A stretch of DNA of 64,000 bases from Beta vulgaris subsp. vulgaris (Eukaryota; Streptophyta; Magnoliopsida; Caryophyllales; Amaranthaceae). Of the stretch, positions 11,291 through 21,658 are shown piece after piece. Where the stretch lies: NCBI RefSeq assembly GCF_026745355.1, contig NC_079207.1, positions 31,595,408 through 31,659,407 on the forward strand, read 5' to 3'. Below the pieces are notes generated by a model. The model saw only the letters and a list, made by a program, of their open reading frames with translations. It made no database searches and was not told the DNA's origin. The position numbers and the translations under genes are program-made. Position 1 is the first letter of the stretch, and each line of letters opens with the position of its first letter.

Positions 11291-11632
11291 CCAATTTGGG
11301 TTCTGATTGGGACTCTTCAAAGGCTAATGCAGGAAATGAGAGCGAGTCACAGTCACCATGGGGACAGCCAGGTGGGTCAAGCTGGAAGAAAAAACTCCCT
11401 GAAAGAGGTCGTGGTTGGGGCTCTTCGAACTCTGGTGAGTGGAAAAGTAGGATCAATCGGCCCCTGAAGCAACATGGAGGACTACATGATAATTCTAATA
11501 GTGTGGCATTTACTGCTACCAGAAAACGGGTGGATCTTTTCTCATTTGAAGACCAAGGTGTTCTATCTAAGGTTGAATCAATCATGCAGTTTATTCAAAG
11601 AATTATGCATCAATCAGGGTAAATCAATTATG
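11291..11632 (+). pseudogene. NRPE1: NRPE1-like C-terminal fragment, right arm
   Basis: The mirror copy on the plus strand reads GSDWDSSKANAGNESESQSP, WGQPGGSSWKKK, RGRGWGSSNSGEWKS, then FTATRKRVDLFSFEDQGVLS, KVESIMQFIQRIMHQSG and a stop. The reading ends GGGTAAATC. A GT directly after the last recognisable codons is what one expects at an exon-intron boundary, so the fragment looks captured from genomic DNA rather than mRNA. This arm is open over the whole conserved block, whereas the left arm has an in-frame TAA. It lacks the rest of the DeCL domain and the polymerase itself. Confidence 0.55.
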
Positions 11633-11699
11633 CAGTCCCCAATAATAAAAACCCAATTTGGGTTCTGATTGGGTTCTGATTGGTGAAAGAAGACAAAGA

Positions 11700-12075
11700 A
11701 GCCCTCCCCCCCCCCCCCTCACTGCCCTCCCCATGCACCCCTGCACTGCACACCCCCTGCCCTCCCTACACACCCCCTACCCCCTACACTGCCCCTGCCC
11801 CTACCCCTGCACTGCACACACCCCCTGTCCCCCTAACTGCACACCCCCGCCCCCCTGCACACCCCATGCCCCCCTTCACTGCCCCCTACCCCGCACTGCA
11901 CACCCTACCCCCTGCACTGCCTCCCCCTGCACACCCCTACACTACCTCCTGCACACCCACTGCCCCCTGCATATCCCCTGCACTTCCCCCCCCCTACACA
12001 CCCCTGCACTGCCCCCTGCACAGCCCTCCCCCACTGCCCCTGCACACCCCCTTACACAATCCCCCACCTCCGCTC
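11700..12075. repeat. C-rich minisatellite
   Basis: Irregular tandem copies of a unit like CCCCTGCACTGCACACC over about 370 bp, with almost no G except in TGCA. It yields long proline/histidine/threonine reading frames that are artefacts. It starts at the C run that ends the right arm of the fold-back repeat. Confidence 0.85.
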
Positions 12076-12117
12076 AAAACTAAACAAAGGCCATAACGAG
12101 TTTCATGTACCCAAATC

Positions 12118-12840
12118 AGTTTCTTACATATATAGTGATCCTAATAAGAACTAATCATGCCATTACATGCAGCTAAAAGTGAGAAAATAAAGAATTGGAA
12201 CATGAAAAACCAAAATCGGCCTAAAATGACATCCACTTACCCAAAGTGGGTTTCAATACATGTGAAGCTAGTTTAGTTGATTGCAATACATATAGTCATC
12301 CTAATAAGAACTAAACATGCCATTACATGCGGCTAAAAGTGAGAAAATAAAGGATTGGAACATGAAAAGCCGAAATCAACCCAAAATGACATCTACTTAC
12401 CCAAAGTTGGTTTCAATACATGTGAAGCTAGTTTAGTTAATTGCAATACATATAGTGATCCTAATAAGAACTAAACATGCCATTACATGCGGCTAAAAGT
12501 GAGAAAATAAAGAATTGGAACATGAACAGCCGAAATCGGCCCAAAATGACATCCACTTACCCAAAGTGGGTTTCAATACACATGAAGCTAGTTTAGTTGA
12601 TGGCAATACATATAGTGATTCTAATAAGAAATAAACATGCCATTACATGCTGCTAAAAGTGAGAAAATAAAGAATTGGAACATGAAAAGCCAAAATCGAC
12701 CCAAATTGACATCCACTTACCCAAAATGGGTTTCAATACATGTGAACCTAGTTTAGTTGATTTCAAATACATATATAGATACTTATGAGAACTAAACATG
12801 ACATTACATGAAACTAAAAGTGAAAAATTAAAGCGGAATT
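12118..12840. repeat. Tandem array of ~160-bp units (about 4.5 copies)
   Basis: The phrase ACATATAGTGATCCTAATAA recurs near 12128, 12290, 12450 and 12610, with a degenerate copy near 12770. Each is followed by ATGCCATTACATGC, GTGAGAAAATAAAG and ATCCACTTACCCAAAGTGGG. Units are highly similar with a few substitutions. Such arrays are common in the 3' untranslated part of large Ty3/gypsy elements, and the Athila-like element lies just to the right on the minus strand. Confidence 0.9.
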
Positions 12841-15591
12841 TGAAATTGAGAAGTCGAGCCTTTTGCCACCTTCCTATAAAGTTTCAACCATTATCCCTTC
12901 CCCATGATCCGCGCGCATGTAATTTGTTGCTAACTCCACATCAGTGACATTGGCGTCGGGAATGGTGAAAGGCGGGGTGTCTTCAAAAGCATTATACTTT
13001 CCCCCACACTTAGCTTTTGGTTGATCTCGGGCAAAGGAAAACAAAAGGAAACTAAAGATACTCTATACTAAGAAACACACTAAACTACTAAAGCAATAAA
13101 ACCTAACTCACTATCGTAGGAATCGCGATTGCACTTAGCGCGTGCAACAAGCCCTTTAAACCCCTAGGCTACCCTAGTGGACGAATATGGTCTCGTGAAG
13201 GCTTTTAGACGGCATAGCTACAAAGCCACATTAAGAACTACCAAACCAAAAAGTTCAACCAAGTGATTCATTATAAAATACAAAATTCATTTTATTTCAA
13301 AAACAACTTTAGGTTCACAAGTTAATAGGCATGGATTAAACAATATCTCATAGCACCTTTATATGGCCCATCAATCTTACCACTTTCCTCCCCAAACTTG
13401 ACTTGACCTTTTTATGGTAACCTCTCAAGATGATAAGCACTCTACACTTTCAAATGAAAATAATTATATATATGTGAGTATAATGAGAGAATTAAAGGTC
13501 ACTCAATACTCAACTCATCTTGACTACTCAATCTTTAAGCTTGAATCTCATCTCACCCATTACAACTATACTGAATACATGTTTAAAATCATGAGGTATT
13601 TATATTGGTTTTAGCGGGGCTAAGGTTAAGGGGTAGGAAATTATTTAGGAATGTGGTGTTAATAAAAGCAAAACTAAATGGAGTATATAAACAATGAAAT
13701 ACACATGACCTTTCAAGATTAGGGTCAAAGAAACTCCAAATACAAATAATAACACTAAACTCCATTATTTTTGTATTCATCACCCATCATCATGCTAATT
13801 ATATATATCTCCACACAACCATTTTCAAATACTTTCCAAATCTTGTCACTATTTTTTTTCACTTTTTTTTCTTTCATTCTTTTCTTTTCTTTTTCTTTAT
13901 CTTTTTTTTTCACTTACAATACTTTCCCCTTTCACTTTTCAACCAAATTCTCAATACAGCTCATATACTATATAACCATATGATAACTCCATTTAGCTAA
14001 GCTCGGGTAAAAAATGTAGGAGGTCACAAGCTTGTAATGTTAGGTTAAACAAAGAATATTGGATATTTAGGCTCAATGGGGTGAAACAAAGTTAAAATTT
14101 ATATAAATGTGACATATTAGCTCTGAAAGTTCTAAAGTGAAACTAATGCCTCAATCATCTTTTAAACATGAACAAGTTGCAATGCTAAGGAGATTCAATT
14201 CAAACTCAAGATACAAGTAAACAAGGGAGGAGATAAATCACACATGAAAGAAATAATATAGACCGAAAAGATGTCGGTCTTAAACGGTAGATAGCTCAAA
14301 ATATTCTCACTAGGTGCAAAATGTTACCACTAAAAGTCTCATCGCATTTGGGGAAAACAAACTCCTCGTACCACAAACCATTGCCATAAAAAGGATTTTA
14401 CGCTACCATATCGAATTACTAATCCAATACAAATTACTTTATGAAAAACATAAAAGCTTTTCTTTTCGAAAAATCACTTGTATCACAATTAAGAATGGAA
14501 ATTCAAAATGTTACTAAACACTAGGATCCTAGACAATTAAAATAAAAAAACTATTGAATTGCAACAAAGAGAAGTATACTTCGCTAAGTAAACTTCGCAC
14601 GGAATGAATTCCATTATTGGGGACGGTAGAATGTAAGTGAATTGAATGCACTACCTTCTAAGCATATAGCCAGGCGTCTCACACGAGGTGTGAACCTCAT
14701 CCAGTTATTGCTCTTCAACTAAAATAAAAGTACCCTACCTACTAAACACACAAACAAAGGCTTAAAATTCTACACGAAATTCAGCAGCACCTCCCCATAA
14801 AATGGACAACCGGCAAAATGCCATAATAGCTAAAACCTGCATTAAACTCAACCAACGTCTAACCAAACCAAATATCCACCTATATACCAAGCCATTTCAA
14901 AAATGCAAAAATAAAAATTTGGACATTTTAGCCATATTATAATCATTTCATCCAACCATCAATACCAATTCAATAACACCTCTCCCTCACACTTAAATCC
15001 AACATTGTCCTCAATGTAAAAGAAAAACATATGAAAATAAAATATAAAGAGAGTGGGTAAAGGAAAGACACAACCTGGTGGGTAACGAGTCACGACATGG
15101 ACATAAGGTATATTCTGTCTCAGAGGGGAAAGTAGTACTTGCTGTCTATCAGCCTTCAAGCTACAATGCCAGCCTGCTGCAGTATGATGATGGATAGCCC
15201 ATACTAATCCCCCACACTTGTATTAAGCTGAGCTTATAACAAATCACCACCAGAATAGGTAACAAGGGTGTAATGTGGTTGCTGGTGCAATAGTATGTTC
15301 AAACACTAGAAATTCAAGTTGCAAATGTATGACAACTTCCAAGCATGTGACTAGCGACAAACAGCCCGAAACGGCAGTGAACAAGAACTACAGTGCTCCT
15401 CTTCAGGTGGTAACAACTCCCATTGGATGTCATACACCAGTTAGCTTGACCGTGCAGAAGTATTATGTAGTAGCTAACAGCAGCTAATGGGTAGAAGGCA
15501 GAACATCGTGGATCAACAATACATAGAGTAGTTAGAGTAGTTTATTATACTAAAGAAAAATAAAATAAAATAGAAATCAATAAAGCCTTGG
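12841..15591. other. Gene-free region, likely 3' noncoding part of the Athila-like element
   Basis: No gene is recognised over 2.7 kb. Phrases such as CCCCCACACTTAGC (about 13004) and CCCCCACACTTG (about 15208) are typical of the region downstream of pol in this retrotransposon group. A pyrimidine-rich stretch lies at 13848-13912. No second copy of the 32643-34257 LTR was seen, so the 3' LTR is probably missing. Confidence 0.5.
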
Positions 15592-15648
15592 GTTGCCCCC
15601 AAGCAGCGCCTTTGTGTCTCGTCGTTGGCTCGACATCCCTTTTGAGCT

Positions 15649-16348
15649 TTAGTCATGGTAGACGAGATCTTCCAAATGAATAACTTCGAGCCAATTGGCG
15701 TCAAACCCTTCATAGGAAGCCTTGAGTCGATGTCCATTCACTTTAAATATCTTTCCAGAATCATAACTCTTAATTTCAACTGCACCATGCTCAAAAACCT
15801 TAATAACCTCAAAAGGTCCGGTCCATTTGGACTTCAATTTACTAGGAAAAAGTCTTAACCTTGAGTTGTAAAGCAAAACTTTGATTTATCGCCAACAGAA
15901 AAAGTTTTCCTAGATAACATTTGATCATGATATTTCTTTGTTTTATCCTTATATATTCAAGAATTTTCATAAGTATCGTTTCTTATTTCTTCTAACTCTT
16001 GAATTTCTAATTTTTTACGGGCAGTTGCCTTGTCATAGTCTATATAACACTTTTTAATAGCCCAAAATGCTCTATGTTTCAACTCTACTGGTAAATGACA
16101 AGCTTTTCCATATACTAAGCGATAAGGAGACATTCATATTGGAGTTTTGTAAGCAGTTCTATAAGCCCATAAAGCGTCACATAAGCGATTACTTCAATCT
16201 TTTCTATTAGGATTCACAACTTTCTCTAAAATAGATTTTATTTCCATATTAGAAACTTCAGCTTGTCCATTAGTCTGGGATGATAAGCAGTTGAAATCTT
16301 ATGAGTGACATGGTATTTCTTAAGCAAAGCCTCAACTATACGATTACA
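15649..16348 (-). pseudogene. Athila-like integrase, C-terminal half (continued from 28057)
   Basis: On the minus strand the reading from the insertion point gives NRIVEALLKKYHVTHKISTA, YHPR (normally the TNGQAE region with the third catalytic acidic residue, here damaged), WAYRTAYKTP, and [20 protein letters not shown]. It ends with [20 protein letters not shown] and the C-terminal fold ([20 protein letters not shown]) down to 15649. Integrase inserts retrotransposon cDNA into chromosomes. Several stops and a frameshift show decay. Its N-terminal zinc finger and first two catalytic aspartates are at 28057-28500, on the other side of the nested element. Confidence 0.85.
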
Positions 16349-16353
16349 AAAGT

Positions 16354-16984
16354 TGTTACGTAGTATGAAACTAGTAATTTAATACAATAACTCCCAACTT
16401 CAGGTTCTTGATTTGGAGACTTGTGCAACAATGATTGGACCCGAATCCCAATTCTGAACTCTGACCAGCAACCTACAAAAAAGGGACCCACCCTGGAGGT
16501 TTGGGTGGTATTTCCCCCTCCGATGCTTAAGTCAGATATCAGGGATATGAAGGAACTTTTAGAGAGAGAAAGTAGAAAGAGAGAGAGGGAGAATTTATGG
16601 CAGAATAACAGTACTATGCTATGAAAAACGTACCTTTCCCCTGATTTCAAGGACTATTTATACTATTTGAAATGACTGTTGTACCTTGATGTCACCCTAA
16701 TTTGGGAGCATCTGATTGGCTAAGCAGTAAAATGGTGACACGTGGCAGGTGCTGATTAGCCAATACACCTCACCTTTATGTAGAGATGTAGGCTGCCTTA
16801 AATGGGCCTAAGTACAATTTTTGGGCCATAAGAGGGGCTTTAGTACACCTTTTCCAGAGAAATGTACTTTTAGCCATATAACCTTCTGACCCTGTGTACT
16901 TTACCTCCCTGAGCATGCGCCACGTGTAGGGCTCTGATGAGGCCACGTGTCATCTTGGTAGCCCTTGATTTTTAGGCTACAACA
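16354..16984 (-). repeat. 3' LTR of the Tat-like element
   Basis: It starts TGTTACGTAGTATG and ends TTTTTAGGCTACAACA, and is 631 bp. Read on minus it contains a TATA-type box (complement of CTATTTATACTATTTG near 16664), so transcription would run leftward. Compared with the other LTR it has an extra segment of about 30 bp around 16800-16835 and scattered substitutions. Confidence 0.95.
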
Positions 16985-17004
16985 TTTGCCCCTTAAAAGA
17001 GGAA
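16985..17004 (-). other. Polypurine tract of the Tat-like element
   Basis: Directly next to the 3' LTR the minus strand reads CTCTTTTAAGGGGCAAA before the LTR's TGTTG. An A/G-rich block at this place primes plus-strand DNA synthesis in LTR retrotransposons. Confidence 0.65.
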
Positions 17005-17400
17005 GTTACTTTTTAGGCGCCAAGACGGTTGGCCTTCCTCTTTTAACCGACCTGGAACTGCCCTTCTCTTTTTCAAAAAAGAGGCGCCATTTTGCCGGTC
17101 TCCACAGGTCAACTTTCCATGGCAACGGCTACTTTTACCGAATGAGGGGGTCACTTTCACCCCTCTTTAAATATGTGACTCTGTCGTTTCTGAAATCATT
17201 TTAGCACCGCTGAGAAAAATTTTAGAGAAAGAGACTCTGCAATTTTTACTAAGCTTTTAGAGAGAGAAGTAACTCCCGTCTGAGCTCTTGCATTCTGCTA
17301 CTCCGTTCGTCCGAAGCTTCATTCGTCTTTGACACTCGTCCGATTCTACAGGTATTTCCTCATTCATTTCTTTTGTATTTTCAAGCATATTTTAAGAAAA

Positions 17401-20400
17401 TGGATTCCTCCTCTTCATCGAACAATCCCGGCCGCTCAAGGGTTGGTAGTAACCCTAGAACAGAGGGCCTGTCTTCCTCGGCATCTTCTAGAGTTGGACC
17501 TAGCTCGACCGGACATGCATTTTTTATCTTTAGTCATGGACGGCAAAGTCAGATGACCCAGTCTTTACCTGTGCAGGGTAATCTAGCGCGCGTCAAGCAA
17601 ACGGCTCGTATCAGACGAGGGGTTAACATGCCGGCCTCCAGCTCGAAAATGGAGGCATCAACTGGACGGATTCTCGCTGATGGAGAGCGAGAAGTCCAGA
17701 GTGCTCGTCCTGGAAACCCAAATCCGCCTCCTAACTCGTCCAGGAGGAATCTGAAGTTCGAGGCTCTCCAGACCCCAACCCGTCCAATACAAGGGCGGCT
17801 TCAGATGAGTCGAACGAGGCCGATACCATTTCTAACCTGGTCAGCGACTCAGACGAGCCATCCACCACTTCTTCTGAAATAAGGCGGCGTCTTGGCCCCT
17901 TGTCTGACCCTAGGTACATCTTGGCCGAAAGCGGTTGGCTAGGACGAGTAGGTCACCTTGACCACCTTTCTTTAGCCATGCCCATGCCGGGGTATCGGTT
18001 TGTTCTTCCTGGCCGGGAGGGCACTATACTTAGTGCTCCTGCTGGCCATTTCGCTGTTTATCGTCTGGCCTTAGATGCCGGACTGCGCTTTCCCTTGCAT
18101 CCTTTCATTAGCCGCCTCCTTTACTATTATAACATTGGTGTTAACCAACTTGCCCCAAATTCTTGGCAAAACTTTTTGACTTTCCTAGCCGTCTGCGAAT
18201 TTAAGGGCGTTGATCCGTCTATGGCCGCCTTTTCTCAAATTCATTATGTCTCTAAAGTTCCCAAGACCATAGACAGGGCCTGGTTCAGCGTCTGCAACTG
18301 TCAAGGCTTTATGACATCTTGGGACAAGACGTCCAAGATGCATGCTTGGAAAGCCGAGTTCTTATTCGTCCAAGCTCCCAACGAAGCGGTAGCTAGACGT
18401 TATCGCTATACTAGCCGGGCTGCTACCAACGCTGGACGAACAGCGTCCTTTCTGGAGCTGGAGAACAACTTGGCTGAAGAGTTGGTGGAATACTTTAGGA
18501 TCTCAGAGTATTCCATCAACGACGTATCCTTCAACAGTCTGTCAAACTGGATCCCTTTCAAGGAGATGTTTTACAACGACGACTTCTTGTTCGCGGCCGG
18601 TTTGCGGCGGGCCGAGGATAGAGGTATACCATGCAATAATCTCTAAGTAAATGCCCTCGTCCTTTTCTCAGGATCTTAACCATGTTTCCTTTTATGCAGA
18701 CTCGGCCAAGGCGAGACTCCGGAGATCTTGGAGAGGAGTCATGAGCTCGTCCAAGTTTACAGACTCTCTTTGGAAAGAGTTCAGCAAAACTGGTGTTGAA
18801 AAGAGGACAGACACTCTAGTAAGTATATATAATTTTTTTTTTTGGACGAGTCTCTTCTTTGAAGGCAAAGCGTCCTGGATTGACTCTGGACGGTCTCCCC
18901 CTCTGCAGGTTAGAACGTCCAAGGTTAATGTCGGGCGGTCTTCCCCTTTTGTGACTAGAACATCCTAAAGATTTTGGACGAGCTCCGACTCCATGGAACA
19001 GAACGTCCATGGTTAACTTGGGACGATCTTCACCTTTGATGTTCAGAACGTCCTGGAGTGACTTTGGACGAACTCCCTCTCTGTGGAGTAGAGCGTACAA
19101 AATTGTCTCTGGACGCCTTCCTCTTTCGAAGGATAAAAACGTCTTGGGATGACCTGGACGATCTCTTCCCTTGCAGAGCAGAATCGTCCAAAGTTATTTC
19201 AGGACGTCCTCCTTCTTCATAGGAAAGGACTTCCTGAGCTCATTTGGCCGGCTTCTTTTTGACTAATCATTTATACTTCACTTTCTTTTTCAGAAAAACG
19301 CCCCAACGTCCAAAGCGTTGGCGGAGAAACCGGCCGTTAAGAAGAGACCGACCACTACGAGTGAGGCCCCCCCTCCTAAAAAGGCAAAGGGTTTCACGGC
19401 CAAGAAGAAAAAGCATCGCGTCCTATCCCAAAGGTCGAGATTGAGATTCCGGCCAAAGAAGAGCTTCCCTCGGCCGATGATCTGGCCATGGTGACTTACC
19501 CCGGTCCTGCCGGCCCTCCTGCCTTTGATCAGCCGAACGCGGTTATCGACTTAGACGCGGCTGTGGACGGGTCAGCCTTTACTTGCCCCGTGGCCAAACT
19601 GGTAGGCCTGATGCCGGAGGCATATAGGACGGCCTCCCGTTCTTCTGGTGAGTCTTACTATTCAAATGTCGTTAGAACCCTGCACGTTGGCGGGCGGCCA
19701 ATGAGTCCCTCCAACCGTCAGACTGTCGTTATACCCGTCAGAAATCCTGACGAGTCACCTCTTTCAGATAAGGGAAAGGGCAAAGCTGATGAAGCTCCAG
19801 CCGGCTCTCCCATTCTTTCGGACGATGACTCTTCGGCTGCTTTCTCGAAGATGAGTCCGGCTGACCGAGAGAAGCTCAAGCTGGAGCTTTTCAAATGATT
19901 CCCTGAACCTTACATCAAGGGTTTAAGGGGAGCCACATCAGGGCATATTGGCTACATGTCCCAACTGGTCGCTGAGTTAACTTTTCCTTGGACGTTTTGA
20001 ATTTTATACTTAGGTGTATTGTCAACTTTTTCATCCGTCCTAACACTTTTCGTTTTTCCTTTGACAGCTCTTTGCTCGCAGCTTTATTGCCGAAGACTGG
20101 GCAAAGCAGCTGAGGAAGGAAAACAAAAAACTTGTTACTGATATTACCAAAGCTGTCGACCATGCCCAGTTTTCCATTGATGAGCAGGAGTTACTGCATC
20201 AGCAGTCGAGGATGGCCTGGGAAAAGCGGTCAGTCGAGATGGAGGCCCAAATCAAAAACTACCTCCTCCGGCTGACCAGTCTCCTGGACGAGAGAAACTC
20301 GGGCATGCTGCTGGCCGCGGAGTTATTTAGAGAGAATCTCTCCCTCCAAGAGACGAATCTCTCCCTATGAGAGAAGAACCGGGCGCTGGCCGCGGAGGTT

Positions 20401-20661
20401 AAAGCTACGGAGGAGGCGGCTAAGGAGGCAATGAACTCAGTAATTGATACCTCCAAAGAATGGGCCGTGCAGGCCTTCGAGATGCTAGCCGAGGAGGAAG
20501 ACATCCCCAGATATGTCCGCCGGCTATAGTTTCGGGAAAGCCTGCACAAAGCTTCTATTTCCGGGGAGGAACTCCCCATCTTCCAGGAATCTTCGAAAGA
20601 CGAAGCTGAAGATGAAGCTGAAGCCGAAGACAAGGAGAACAACACTCCTTCGGACGCTTAA
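17401..20661 (+). pseudogene. Antisense intron-containing gene of the Tat-like element ('putative gypsy type transposon' domain)
   Basis: It lies between pol and the 3' LTR, on the strand opposite to pol. Likely exons: 17401-18623 (donor GT at 18624), 18700-18818 (GTAAGT donor), 19294-19975 and 20068-20661 (TAA at 20659). Exon 1 begins MDSSSSSNNPGRSRVGSN, a Ser/Pro/Arg-rich leader. It then has the conserved domain with GWLGRVGHLDHLS, YRLALDAGLRFPLHPFI and NQLAPNSWQNFLTFLAVCEF, as in the plant Pfam family called putative gypsy type transposon. Exon 3 has a basic Lys-rich patch and exon 4 a coiled-coil-like acidic tail (EDEAEAEDKENN). Function is unknown. Frameshifts near 17740 and 19415 and in-frame stops (LFK then TGA at about 19896, another near 20368) show decay. 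Confidence 0.75.
18835..19235 (+). repeat. ~60-bp degenerate tandem repeats in the second intron of the antisense gene
   Basis: About seven units share a frame of TGGACGA(G/T)CTCC..CTC then AGAACGTCC(A/T)GG. TGGACGAG or a variant recurs at about 18843, 18887, 18976, 19020, 19067, 19109 and 19157, and ACGTCC or a variant between them. They fill the intron between 18819 and 19293. The same GGACGAG/CGTCC word is frequent in the rest of this element. Confidence 0.75.
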
Positions 20662-21658
20662 CTTCTCCCATTTTCTATCTTGGTCGCGGACCTCTTGTAA
20701 TTTTTTGTACTTTTGCTTTAGAATAACTTGTAACCTAACTTTTAGATTAGCTTGTAATCTTTCCTTCTATTTATAAAAAGCTATCTTTTTCCATCTCCAA
20801 TGGTTTATACTTTCATACAATGAACGCGTTGCTTTATGATCAAACAATAATGCTTAAGTACAAAAGCACTTCGTCATAACAAACTTCGTCTGAACCAATA
20901 GCTCTTCTTGGACGAGTAAGTCAGCCTAAACATTAATGCTCAAGTATGAAAGCAATTCGTCATAACCTACTTCGTTTGCACCAATAGCTCTTATTGGACG
21001 AGTAAGTCAGGACGTTTATCAGTTGCTTAAGTAAAAACTTGTGAGCTTAAAAACTTCTAAGTTAATAACTTGTTCGGCCTGAGTTTTGACAATCATTCGT
21101 CATTGAACAAAGACTTAGTTATTTTTAATAAATTATGTCCCTATATGTCCCCCTTCTTGGACGAGGAGGTTTTGATAACCTTCCTTGGCGTCAAGAAGGA
21201 AAAAGACTATAATTTGTTTAAATAACTTGGACTTTTTTGTGAAGGTGATTGCAACCCGTCCATCTTTGTTGAATTATGAAATAACTTGTTCCTTTACTAA
21301 GGTTGTTATTTCTAAGTTTGGGCTTTTGGACGGAAAGTAGGATACCTTTACTAAGGCGTCCTAATTCCAGCCGACCTTGTTTAGGAGATGTTTAACTCTT
21401 TAAGTAAACGAACGGTCAATTTTATGTACTTATCCATATTAGGTACTCCTAATAGAAGGTGTGTTTACTTGGTACTCTGTTTTATTAGTTAGCTTTGGAC
21501 GATAGTATATAACTTAAGCAAATAAATCAAACAGAGAGTCATAGGGAAGTAGACTGTATTATATGAATTTTGCTTGACGGATAGTCAAGGTACATGTATA
21601 CATTTCTACTTTTTTCATTGTAATGTGCTAAGAATAGATTACACTTTCTCAAGATACC
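20662..21658. other. Noncoding region between antisense gene and integrase, with duplicated segment
   Basis: No gene is recognised. About 20850-20925 and 20928-21005 are two copies of an ~85-bp segment (AATGCTTAAGTA / AATGCTCAAGTA, then ACCAATAGCTCTT and TTGGACGAGTAAGTCAG). The GGACG word recurs. The stretch would hold the 3' ends of both convergent transcripts. Confidence 0.6.

Larger units (their letters stand above)
10583..11718. repeat. Large imperfect inverted repeat (fold-back) of gene-derived sequence
   Basis: The left arm is about 10583-11060 and the right arm about 11190-11718, with a 130-bp spacer. For example 10613-10640 (GGGGACTGCATGATTGAA) is the complement of 11615-11640, and the arms match with small differences to their inner ends (GGCCTCTGAAGG at about 11028 versus its complement at 11218). 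The arms close on the outside with a G run (10583-10594) and a C run (11705-11718). The content is not a transposase. Both arms encode pieces resembling the C-terminal tail of plant NRPE1. A transcript across it could fold into a hairpin of roughly 450 bp. No target duplication was recognised. Confidence 0.9.

Noticed and set aside
11658..12096. Two overlapping proline/histidine/threonine-rich frames of about 140 codons
   Set aside because: They are by-products of the C-rich minisatellite, open in more than one frame.
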